Below are positions 8,546 to 14,925 of a stretch of 15,175 bases of DNA, in pieces. The position numbers and the translations under genes are program-made. The stretch covers positions 2,594 to 17,768 of the forward strand of contig DIZV01000136.1 in NCBI GenBank assembly GCA_002427995.1. Reading direction: 5' to 3'. Source of the stretch: Chloroflexi bacterium UBA6019 (lineage in GTDB: Bacteria; Chloroflexota; Dormibacteria; Dormibacterales; Dormibacteraceae). A model generated the notes under the pieces. That model saw nothing but the letters and a program-made list of their open reading frames with translations, was not told where the DNA came from and made no database searches. The number at the start of each line of letters is the position of its first letter. Position 1 is the first letter of the stretch.

Positions 8546-9390
8546 CCGCGGTGAGCCTGGAAGGAAGGCCGATCGCGGAGTCGATCTACGCGGGGATCGA
8601 GGCAGAGGTGCGCGCCCGGGTGGCGGCGGGCGGGCCCCGGCCCCACCTGGCGACGGTACTGGTGGGTGACGACCCAGCTTCGGACATCTACGTTCGAATG
8701 AAACAGCGCAACTGTGAGAGGGTCGGCATCTCCACCTCCGACCACCGACTGTCCGCGAAGGCCACCACGGAAGAGGTCGTCGCCCTCGTCGGGCGGCTGA
8801 ACGCGAGCGATGAGATCAGCGCGATCCTGGTCCAGATGCCGATGCCGGCGCAGGTCGATGCGGAGGCCGTGGTGGAGACGATGTCGCCAGTCAAGGACGT
8901 GGACGGCCTGCACCCCTTCAATGCCGGTCGCCTGGCGCTCGGCGAGCCGGTGGTCAAGCCCTGCACGCCGGCCGGGATCATGGAGCTGCTGGCGCGGTAC
9001 GAGGTTCCCCTGGCAGGTCGCAGGGCGGTCGTCGTCGGCCGCAGCAACCTGGTCGGGAAGCCTGTCGCGCTGCTCCTTCTCCAGGCGCACGCGACAGTCA
9101 CGATCTGCCACAGCCGGACCACGGACCTCGCCGCGGTCTGCCGCCAGGCGGACGTGCTCGTGACTGCCGTCGGTAAAACGTTTTACATCGAGCCCGACTG
9201 GGTCAAGCCCGGAGCGGCGGTGATTGACGTCGGCGTGAGCCGGCTTGACGGCATGGTCGTCGGTGACGTCGCCGGCGGGGTCGACGAGGTCGCCGGATGG
9301 CTCACTCCCAATCCCGGCGGCGTGGGACCCATGACGCGCGCGATGCTCGTCAGCAACACCTATGACGCGGAGGTCCGACGGCGGCGCTGA
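8542..9390 (+). CDS. folD: Bifunctional methylene-tetrahydrofolate dehydrogenase/cyclohydrolase (FolD)
   Basis: FolD interconverts 5,10-methylene-, methenyl- and 10-formyl-tetrahydrofolate, making NADPH and one-carbon units. The 282-residue protein is full length. The active-site Tyr50 and Lys54 lie in YVRMKQR, Gln98 in VQMPMP, and Asp121 in KDVDGLHPFNAGRL. PCTPAGIMELL and the dinucleotide-binding GRSNLVGKP (166-174) follow. The C-terminal loop reads TPNPGGVGPMT where TPVPGGVGPMT is usual. The start is GTG at 8542, overlapping the larC stop as GTGA; a second GTG at 8551 is possible and would remove three residues. It shares CTGA with folC. Confidence 0.95.
   Translation: MTAVSLEGRPIAESIYAGIEAEVRARVAAGGPRPHLATVLVGDDPASDIYVRMKQRNCERVGISTSDHRLSAKATTEEVVALVGRLNASDEISAILVQMPMPAQVDAEAVVETMSPVKDVDGLHPFNAGRLALGEPVVKPCTPAGIMELLARYEVPLAGRRAVVVGRSNLVGKPVALLLLQAHATVTICHSRTTDLAAVCRQADVLVTAVGKTFYIEPDWVKPGAAVIDVGVSRLDGMVVGDVAGGVDEVAGWLTPNPGGVGPMTRAMLVSNTYDAEVRRRR
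9369..9373 (+). promoter_or_regulatory. Possible ribosome binding site for folC
   Basis: GGAGG lies inside the end of folD, 13 bases before the CTG at 9387. The spacing is longer than ideal, but no other in-frame start codon is near it. Confidence 0.35.
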
Positions 9391-10640
9391 CCTACGCGGA
9401 GTCGGTCGAGTACATCACCGGCCTCGGCCGGTTCGGCATCAAGCTCGGCCTCGATCGGACTCGGGCCATCCTGGCGGAGGTCGGCAATCCCGAGCGGGGC
9501 ATGCGCGGTGCCCTCATCGCGGGCACCAACGGCAAGGGCTCAACTGCCGCCATGCTGGCCGCGATCTTGCGTCACGCGGGCCACACCGTGGGCACCATGC
9601 CGAGCCCGCACCTCGGTTCCTACACCGAGCGGATCCAGGTGGACGGCATTCCGATCACCGAGGCTGAGTTCGCCATGGCGGTGGAACGCCTGCGCCCCCG
9701 ACTGGAGGACATCGGGGCCGACCTCGGGCCGCCGACCGAGTTCGAGATCCTCACCACGCTGGCGATCAGCCACCTCGCTCAGCACTGTGACCGGCTCGTC
9801 ATCGAGGTTGGCATGGGAGGCAGGCTCGATGCGACCAACGTGCTCGACTTCGGCCTGGCGGTGATCACCAACGTCGCGCTCGACCACCAGCAATATCTGG
9901 GCGACACCGTCGCCCGGATCGCGGCCGAGAAAGCGGGGATCGTCAAGCCCGGCAACACGGTTATCACCGGGGCCGAGGGCGAGGCGCTGGCAATCGTCGA
10001 AAGGGCGGCCGCGGACGCCGGCGCGCACCTTTGGCGGCTGGGCCAGGAGCTCCGGCTGCAGACGCGGTGGCTGGGTTGGGAGGGCTCGGAGATCGACGTC
10101 ACGGGTCCGGCCTTCGCGCATCGTGACCTTCGCGTGCCCCTTCTCGGTAGCCACCAGGCGGCCAACGCCGCGCTGGCCGTCGCGGCCGCTCATGCCCTTG
10201 GCGAAGCGCCTGACGGGCTGGCGGAGGCGCGCTGGCCGGGTCGCCTGGAATTGGTCGGTGACAATCCGCCGGTGCTACTCGACGGAGGCCACAACCCCGC
10301 CGCGCTGGCGCGGCTGGCGGAGGACGTACCACGGCTGGCGGGAGCCCGGCCGGTGACGGTGGTGTTCGGGATGATGGCCGACAAAGACCTCGCCGCCGGC
10401 CTGGCCGAGCTCCGCCACCTCCGACCGGCCGGGGTCGTCTTCACGGCCGCGCAGAGTCCCCGCGCCGCGCGGCCTGAGGACCTGGCCGGCATCTGGGGCG
10501 GGGGCGAGGTCGCGCTGCCCGCCGTGGCCGCCGCCGAGCGCGGCATCGAGCTCGCCGGCCCCGGGGGCCTGGTGCTCGTCTGCGGCAGCCTCTACGTGGT
10601 CGGCGAGGTCAGGCCGGCGTTGGTCGGGAGACGCCGATGA
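9387..10640 (+). CDS. folC: Folylpolyglutamate/dihydrofolate synthase (FolC), probable CTG start
   Basis: FolC adds glutamate to dihydropteroate and to folates, using ATP. Visible are the P-loop GTNGKGS (46-52), SPHL, EVGMGGRLDATNV, TNVALDHQQYLGDT, AEKAGIVKPG, the LLGSHQAANAALA segment and DGGHNP near the C-terminal domain, over 417 residues in all. The first ATG (9501) would remove 38 residues that match the family N-terminus well (TYAESVEYITGLGRFGIKLGLDRTRAILAEVGNPERG). The frame is closed by a TGA at 9363-9365, and between it and 9501 there is no ATG, GTG or TTG. CTG at 9387 gives the four-base CTGA overlap seen at the other junctions and begins exactly where family proteins begin. The 3' end overlaps the convergent Nif3 gene by 32 bases. 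Confidence 0.9.
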   Translation: MTYAESVEYITGLGRFGIKLGLDRTRAILAEVGNPERGMRGALIAGTNGKGSTAAMLAAILRHAGHTVGTMPSPHLGSYTERIQVDGIPITEAEFAMAVERLRPRLEDIGADLGPPTEFEILTTLAISHLAQHCDRLVIEVGMGGRLDATNVLDFGLAVITNVALDHQQYLGDTVARIAAEKAGIVKPGNTVITGAEGEALAIVERAAADAGAHLWRLGQELRLQTRWLGWEGSEIDVTGPAFAHRDLRVPLLGSHQAANAALAVAAAHALGEAPDGLAEARWPGRLELVGDNPPVLLDGGHNPAALARLAEDVPRLAGARPVTVVFGMMADKDLAAGLAELRHLRPAGVVFTAAQSPRAARPEDLAGIWGGGEVALPAVAAAERGIELAGPGGLVLVCGSLYVVGEVRPALVGRRR

Positions 10641-11490
10641 TGCCGCTCGTCCGTACGCACTCCAGGCCTCGGTCCTCGAGCGCCCAGATCAGACGATTGA
10701 TCCCAATCGAGTCGGAGGGCATGTGGCCGGTCACGATGAAGTTGCAATCCTCCCGCGCCTCCGCTCTGAGCCGCGCGAAGTCGGCCTCGTCGATGTGCAT
10801 CGCCAGGATCGTGTTGACGCCCGCCTCGTAGTAGGTCCGGAAGACCGGGTAGCCACCGTTGGTTCCACCGGCCATCGCAACCGTCGCGCGTCCGACGAGG
10901 TGCTCGGGCTCTCCGATCCATGCCTCCGGCTTGACCAACGAGGCCTTCATCTCGGGCACCTCGCCGAGGACGCCGAGGAGCTCGGCCACGGTCGTCTCGG
11001 CACCGGTCGTTTGCCGCACGAGGTCCTGCACGAAGCGGCGGGCGACAATGTCCGGCGGAAGGTGGATGTTCAGCAGCGGCAGGCCGATCAACCTGGCGGT
11101 GTCGAGCACCCGGTTGTGATTCACAAGGTGGCGGCGCCGGTGGACGGTCGACACCCGCTCCGCCACCGCCGCCCGGGCGACGGGCTCGGCGATGCCCTCC
11201 TCCATCATCTGGCCGACCTGGCGCCACATGACCTCGGTGAACTGCACGCTGGCCCCGCCGTCGCCGACCGGGTGGTGAGCGACGACGACATCAAAGCCCG
11301 CCTCCCGCGCGAAGAGGATCTCCCCAACCTCGACATCGACTCCGAAGAGGGCCCGCCGGAGCCCGGATCCGGAGATGTGGACGGCCGAGTCGGCAGGCAC
11401 CTCGGCCAGGCCGGCGAGCTGGAGGGCGACCGCCATGATCTCCGCCGTGTCCACCGCCGGGCAGCGTAATGGATCGGGTCGCCGGGGCAT
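10609..11490 (-). CDS. Nif3-like dinuclear-metal protein (DUF34/NIF3 family)
   Basis: This is a conserved but functionally unsettled family that binds two metal ions and forms hexamers; members are often labelled GTP cyclohydrolase 1 type 2 without proof. The 293-residue protein shows ALFGVDVEVGEILFA, the metal-site VVAHHPVG (His72, His73), LVNHNRVLDTARL, a GGTNGGYPVF segment, FIVTGHMPSDSIGINRL and the ending SGIIGVSR. It resembles the archaeal/Chloroflexi-type variant called NGG1p-interacting factor. Two starts are possible. The ATG at 11490 has a good AAAGGGG ribosome site but overlaps the divergent DUF4013 start. The GTG at 11454 is where homology begins and has a TACGCT box eight bases before it, which would suit a leaderless message. 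Confidence 0.85.
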   Translation of the reverse strand: MPRRPDPLRCPAVDTAEIMAVALQLAGLAEVPADSAVHISGSGLRRALFGVDVEVGEILFAREAGFDVVVAHHPVGDGGASVQFTEVMWRQVGQMMEEGIAEPVARAAVAERVSTVHRRRHLVNHNRVLDTARLIGLPLLNIHLPPDIVARRFVQDLVRQTTGAETTVAELLGVLGEVPEMKASLVKPEAWIGEPEHLVGRATVAMAGGTNGGYPVFRTYYEAGVNTILAMHIDEADFARLRAEAREDCNFIVTGHMPSDSIGINRLIWALEDRGLECVRTSGIIGVSRPTPA

Positions 11491-12104
11491 TCGGCTTCCC
11501 CTTTCGGCCGGGCGCGGCGCGGATCTGGCTGATCGGAATCCCTCTGGTCGTCCTGCTGCCCTTCGGGCTGGTGCCGCTGCTCGGGTATTCGGTTGCCGTG
11601 GTCCGCAGCGCGGCAGATGACCCGGAGGCTGGTCCACCGCCCTGGGGACCGTGGTCCCGCCTCCTGCGCGATGGATCGGCGGTGGCGCTGGTCCTGGCCG
11701 TCCTGACCGCTCCCTTCGCGGCCGGCGCCGCCCTGCTCGCCCCGTGGATCGCCGCCGGTCTGGCCACCCAGTCCACGGACGCCTTCGTCCGCTCCGGGCT
11801 GAGCCTGGTGTTCGCCTCCGCGGCCGCCGCCCTCCCCTGGGGGATACTCCTGCTGGTGCTGATGCCGCCCGCGACCGCCCGCTTCGCCCGGACCGGGTCG
11901 CTCGCCGACCTCTTCGACCCGAGGCCGGCGCTGGCAACGATCCGGCGCCGGTTCCCGACCTGGAACCTGGCCGTGGTCGCGATTGTCACCTCCTGGGCCA
12001 TCGGGCTCTGCGGCCTCGGGCTCGCCCTCCTCGGGGTGGTGCCCGGGATCTTCTACGCGATGCTGGTCTCGGCCCACGCCACCGCAACCCTGGCCGATGC
12101 CTGA
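11469..12104 (+). CDS. DUF4013-like multi-pass membrane protein
   Basis: The 211-residue protein has about four hydrophobic stretches, near residues 19-41, 71-95, 108-133 and 167-200. Its opening (AFGFPFRPG..RIWLIGIPLVVLLPFGLVPLLGYSVAVVR) resembles DUF4013 proteins, which start with a short amphipathic region and then a long membrane segment ending in a GY turn. No enzymatic motif is seen and the function is not known. The ATG at 11469 has no obvious ribosome site. It lies 14 bases from the nearer possible start of the divergent Nif3 gene. Its stop overlaps pxpB by eight bases, so it is probably co-transcribed with the 5-oxoprolinase genes. Confidence 0.72.
   Translation: MDRVAGAFGFPFRPGAARIWLIGIPLVVLLPFGLVPLLGYSVAVVRSAADDPEAGPPPWGPWSRLLRDGSAVALVLAVLTAPFAAGAALLAPWIAAGLATQSTDAFVRSGLSLVFASAAAALPWGILLLVLMPPATARFARTGSLADLFDPRPALATIRRRFPTWNLAVVAIVTSWAIGLCGLGLALLGVVPGIFYAMLVSAHATATLADA
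11498..11504 (-). promoter_or_regulatory. Ribosome binding site supporting the longer Nif3 start
   Basis: On the minus strand AAAGGGG lies seven bases before the ATG at 11490. It favours that start, although protein homology begins 12 residues later. Confidence 0.4.
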
Positions 12105-12726
12105 GAAAATCTGGCCGATTGGCGACGCGGCCCTCCTGGTCGAGCTCGGCTCACGCATCGACACCGCGCTCAACTCGCGCTGCCATGCCCTCGCCGCGGC
12201 CCTCGAGAAGCGCTCCGGGGTGCGGGAGGCGTTTGCCGGCTACTCCACCGTCACCGTCCACTACGATCCCGACCGCACCAGCTTCAGCGCCATCCGAAGC
12301 GCGGTGGCAAAGCTGCTCAAGGAGAAGCCCCGGGTTGGCCCGAGCGGCCGCCTGCATCGGATCCCGGTCACCTACGACGGCCCGGACCTGGCCGAATCCG
12401 CCGACCTCCTCGGCCTCGCCGCGGCCGATCTCGTCCGGCTCCACAGCCAGCCCATCTATCGCGTGTTCATGGTCGGCTTCGTCCCCGGCTTTGCCTACCT
12501 CGGGCCCTTGCCACCGCAGCTCCAACTGCCCCGGCGGCGAGTCCCTCGCACCCACGTCCCGGCCGGCTCGGTGGCGATCGCCGGAGAGCAGACGGGGGTC
12601 TATCCCCTTCCGACCCCGGGCGGCTGGCACCTCATCGGCCGGACCTCGCTCCCGATGTTCCTGGCCGAGAACGACCCGCCCAGTCTCCTCCGCCCGGGTG
12701 ACCGGGTGAAGTTCCACCCGGTCTAG
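12097..12726 (+). CDS. pxpB: 5-oxoprolinase subunit B (PxpB/KipI family)
   Basis: PxpB, with PxpA and PxpC, hydrolyses 5-oxoproline (pyroglutamate) to glutamate using ATP. It is homologous to the N-terminal part of urea amidolyase-type proteins and to KipI. The 209-residue protein starts with the family opening IWPIGDAALLVELG and carries YRVFMVGFVPGFAYLGPLP. The signature LPRRRVPRTHVPAGSVAIAGEQTGVYPLPTPGGWHLIGRT then follows (split across two sequence lines), close to consensus. The ATG at 12097 overlaps the DUF4013 stop by eight bases, and pxpC follows five bases after its TAG. The KipI role in sporulation control is limited to Bacillus, so PxpB is the better label. Confidence 0.93.
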   Translation: MPEKIWPIGDAALLVELGSRIDTALNSRCHALAAALEKRSGVREAFAGYSTVTVHYDPDRTSFSAIRSAVAKLLKEKPRVGPSGRLHRIPVTYDGPDLAESADLLGLAAADLVRLHSQPIYRVFMVGFVPGFAYLGPLPPQLQLPRRRVPRTHVPAGSVAIAGEQTGVYPLPTPGGWHLIGRTSLPMFLAENDPPSLLRPGDRVKFHPV

Positions 12727-12731
12727 CGGGG

Positions 12732-13685
12732 ATGGCCCGGACCTCGCCTGCCGAACCGGTGCTGAGAGTCGAGAAGCCCGGGTTGCTGACCGCGATCCAG
12801 GACCTCGGCCGGCCGGGACATCGCAAGTTCGGCGTTCCGCCCTCGGGCGCCATGGACCGCTTCGCGCTTGCCGCCGCGAACCGGCTCGTCGGTAACCCGG
12901 ACGGGGCGGCGGGGCTCGAGTGCGCACTCAACGGACCGGTTCTGCTGGCGCTGCAGCCATGTCTGGTGGCGGTGACCGGAGCCGACTTCACGCCCTGCGT
13001 CAACGGCGCTGAAGTACCCCTTTGGACGGGCGTCTACCTCGCCGCCGGCGAGCGCCTGAGCTTCAGCGGCCGGCGCTGGGGAGCCCGTTGCTACGTGGCC
13101 GTCGCGGGAGGGCTGGCGGGGGCTCGCTGGCTGGGCTCGCTGGCGACCTACCTACTGGTTGAAAAGGGAGGGTTCGCCGGCCGCACCCTGGAGGCGGGCG
13201 ACACCCTCGCCCTGGCTGGGCCGGCGCCGCGACCGCTGATCGCGGGCCGCCACCTGTCTCGCCGTCTGCTGCCGGTTTATGGCCGCGCTCCGGCCCTGGC
13301 CGCGGTGCCCGGACCACACCATGCCCGTCTCGACCGCGCCTCGCGCACCTCGCTCTGGAAATCACCCTTCGAGGTCAGCCGCGATGCCGACCGGATGGGC
13401 TTTCGACTGCAAGGGCCGCAGCTCCAGCTCCGGGGCGCCGAGCTGCTCTCGATCGGGCTCACGGCGGGCGCCGTCCAACTGCCGATCGGCGGCCAGCCGA
13501 TCCTGCTCATGGCCGACCACCAGACGGCCGGCGGCTACCCGGTGATCCTCGGGGTGACAAGGGCGGCACTGCCGCTGGCGGCGCAGCTGCTCCCAGGCGA
13601 GCAGCTGACCTTCCGAGAGTCCTCGGTCAGTGAGGCGCAGGACGAATGGCGCCGGCTGCGCGCCGCCCTGGACCTGATCGCTTAA
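12732..13685 (+). CDS. pxpC: 5-oxoprolinase subunit C (PxpC/KipA family)
   Basis: PxpC is the biotin-independent carboxyltransferase-like partner of PxpB in ATP-dependent 5-oxoproline hydrolysis. The 317-residue protein has the N-terminal KPGLLTAIQDLGRPG, SGAMDRFALAAANRLVGN, AVTGADF, a central VPGPHHARL, SRDADRMGFRLQGP, and ADHQTAGGYPVI. All are hallmarks of the family. The usual SEGV before the QLP/QVP segment reads SIGL here. The ATG at 12732 sits five bases after the pxpB stop; the GTG at 12759 starts closer to where homology begins (VLRVEKPGLLT) and remains possible. The gene ends 15 bases from the convergent peroxiredoxin stop. Confidence 0.92.
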   Translation: MARTSPAEPVLRVEKPGLLTAIQDLGRPGHRKFGVPPSGAMDRFALAAANRLVGNPDGAAGLECALNGPVLLALQPCLVAVTGADFTPCVNGAEVPLWTGVYLAAGERLSFSGRRWGARCYVAVAGGLAGARWLGSLATYLLVEKGGFAGRTLEAGDTLALAGPAPRPLIAGRHLSRRLLPVYGRAPALAAVPGPHHARLDRASRTSLWKSPFEVSRDADRMGFRLQGPQLQLRGAELLSIGLTAGAVQLPIGGQPILLMADHQTAGGYPVILGVTRAALPLAAQLLPGEQLTFRESSVSEAQDEWRRLRAALDLIA

Positions 13686-13700
13686 CCCGCCGCGCGCCGC

Positions 13701-14231
13701 TCAGCGCTTCTTCTTCGGCCGCATGGCCGCCCTGACCCGCTTCCCGGGCGCATCGGCGGGCCCAAGCTTGCGGGCCTCGGCCAGGACCTGGTCGGTGTCG
13801 GGCAGACGCTGCTCGGGACTGGTGACCCAGCGCCAGCGGACCTTCATCTCGGGGTCGAGGATGAAAAGGGTTCGACGGGGCACCCCGTCGTAACCCTCCA
13901 TGTCGGTGCGCCGGACGCCCCAGGCGTCCACCATCTTGCGCTCGAAGTCGGCGATCAGCTCAAACGGCAACCCGCCCAGCTCCTTGGAAAACGCCTGGTG
14001 TGAGTAGACGCTGTCGACGCTGACCCCGTAGAGGGCCACGTTTGCCGCCTGGAAGTCGTCGAACCGGTTCCGAAACTCGGAAAGCTCGTTCCTTCAACCA
14101 GGTGTGAAGTCGAGCACGTAGAAGGCGATCACGGTGGCGCGGCTTCGCTTCACGGCCTCGGACAGCTGGACCGGGCTGCCCCCCGTTGCGGGCAGTTCGA
14201 AATCGGGTGCAACGTCGCCTACCTCGAGCAT
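13701..14231 (-). CDS. AhpE/redoxin-type peroxiredoxin with in-frame TGA at the peroxidatic site (candidate selenoprotein)
   Basis: Peroxiredoxins reduce hydroperoxides with a reactive Cys in a T-x-x-C motif. Here the N-terminal half (MLEVGDVAPDFELP, VIAFYVLDFTPG, 1-45) is followed by TGA at codon 46. The same frame then continues as RNELSEFRNRF, YGVSVDSVYSHQAF, and GVPRRTLFILD with the conserved active-site Arg. The TGA sits exactly at the catalytic-Cys position (TPG-C in relatives), and no other Cys occurs in the 176 residues. Reading TGA as selenocysteine gives a complete one-Sec enzyme; reading it as stop leaves two useless fragments (the second beginning at GTG 14039). A hairpin resembling a bacterial SECIS follows. 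The gene begins 10 bases after pxpA and ends in its own TGA. The tail is very basic (RPKKKR). A nonsense mutation or read error is the alternative. Confidence 0.82.
14061..14091 (-). promoter_or_regulatory. Candidate bacterial SECIS hairpin
   Basis: Two bases after the TGA, the message can fold as a lower helix GAAC (14091-14088) with GUUC (14064-14061), an internal loop, then an upper helix UUCCG (14082-14078) with CGGAA (14072-14068) closing the loop AGUUU. An A-U pair could shorten that loop to GUU. The apical loop begins 16 bases after the TGA, contains GU near its start, and an unpaired U lies directly 5' of the upper helix. These are features reported for SelB-binding hairpins such as that of E. 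coli fdhF. The folding was done by eye only. Confidence 0.6.
14094..14096 (-). other. Putative selenocysteine codon (TGA, codon 46 of the peroxiredoxin)
   Basis: The codon is TGA between GGT (Gly45) and AGG (Arg47), one base different from the Cys codons TGC and TGT. Homology continues in the same frame on both sides. Many neighbouring genes end in TGA, so the organism uses TGA as a normal stop and has not simply reassigned it. Confidence 0.7.
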
Positions 14232-14241
14232 CTCGTCAAGG

Positions 14242-14925
14242 TTACCGGCGCAGGGGACCGGTGGTGATCCCGGCCTCGCGGAGGCCGGCACGGACCGCTG
14301 CCGCGACGCGCTCTGACCCCGGCGAATCGCCGTGGACGCAGAGGGTGTCGAAGTCCCCTGAGCGAGCGAGCCGGATCGCCTGCATGACCGCCTCATCCGG
14401 CTCCAGCACGGCTCCCGGCTCGCCCCTTGGGCGGAGCCGCCCGTCGGGCAGGTAGGCGCGGTCGGCGAACCCCTCCCGGTACCCCGGCAGGCCCGCCCGG
14501 GCGGCGGCGGCGAGGATCCCGAACCCGGGCTGGCCGACCAGGCCGACACCGTGCCTGGCGGCGACCCTGGCCAGCGCGGCGGCCGCCTCGGGATCGGCCT
14601 GCGCCCGGTGGTAGAGGGCCCCATGGGCCTTGACATAGGCGATCGGGGCGACGGACGCGATCGCGGCGACCTGGGCGGCCACCAGTGCCTCGTAGTCGGC
14701 CAGCCCGATGCCGGTCTCGACCCGGCCGTAATTCTTCCGATCGTCATACCCGGGATGCGCGCCGATCTCAAGGCCCAGCTCGGCGCAGCGGCGGCAGACC
14801 CGGATCGTCTCGCCGAGCGAGCCGGCGTGGACGCCACAGGACACGTTCGCGCTGTCAATGTTGGCGAGGATCTCCTCGTCGTGGCCCGCCCCCTCGGCGA
14901 GGTCGGAGTTGAGGTTGATCGTCAA
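14242..14925 (-). CDS. pxpA: 5-oxoprolinase subunit A (PxpA, LamB/YcsF family)
   Basis: PxpA is the third subunit of the ATP-dependent 5-oxoprolinase. Visible are NLNSDLAEGAG at the N-terminus, SANVSCGVHAG, IGAHPGYDDRKNYGR, YVKAHGALYH, EGFADRAYLPDGRLRPRGEPGAVL and DTLCVHGD. At 227 residues it is slightly shorter than the E. coli protein (about 245), lacking a loop before the CVHGD strand. It carries DLAEG for the usual DLGEG and KAHG for the usual KPHG, so it belongs to a divergent branch but is still complete. The start is TTG at 14925, sharing TTGA with the upstream mog stop; no better start is nearby. The peroxiredoxin follows 10 bases after the TAA stop. The partner genes pxpB and pxpC face it on the opposite strand. 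Confidence 0.9.
   Translation of the reverse strand: MTINLNSDLAEGAGHDEEILANIDSANVSCGVHAGSLGETIRVCRRCAELGLEIGAHPGYDDRKNYGRVETGIGLADYEALVAAQVAAIASVAPIAYVKAHGALYHRAQADPEAAAALARVAARHGVGLVGQPGFGILAAAARAGLPGYREGFADRAYLPDGRLRPRGEPGAVLEPDEAVMQAIRLARSGDFDTLCVHGDSPGSERVAAAVRAGLREAGITTGPLRR

Noticed and set aside
10609..11490. Assigning the Nif3 protein as a folate-pathway GTP cyclohydrolase because it neighbours folC
   Set aside because: It is on the opposite strand, convergent with the folate operon, and the cyclohydrolase label of the family is not firmly established.
13686..13700. Bidirectional terminator between pxpC and the peroxiredoxin gene
   Set aside because: The gap is only 15 GC-rich bases and shows no convincing stem-loop or T-run.
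14094..14096. TGA read as tryptophan through a changed genetic code
   Set aside because: fabD, fabG, accD, folB, larC, folD, folC and others all end at TGA with the expected family length, so TGA is an ordinary stop here. Trp would also not supply the catalytic residue.
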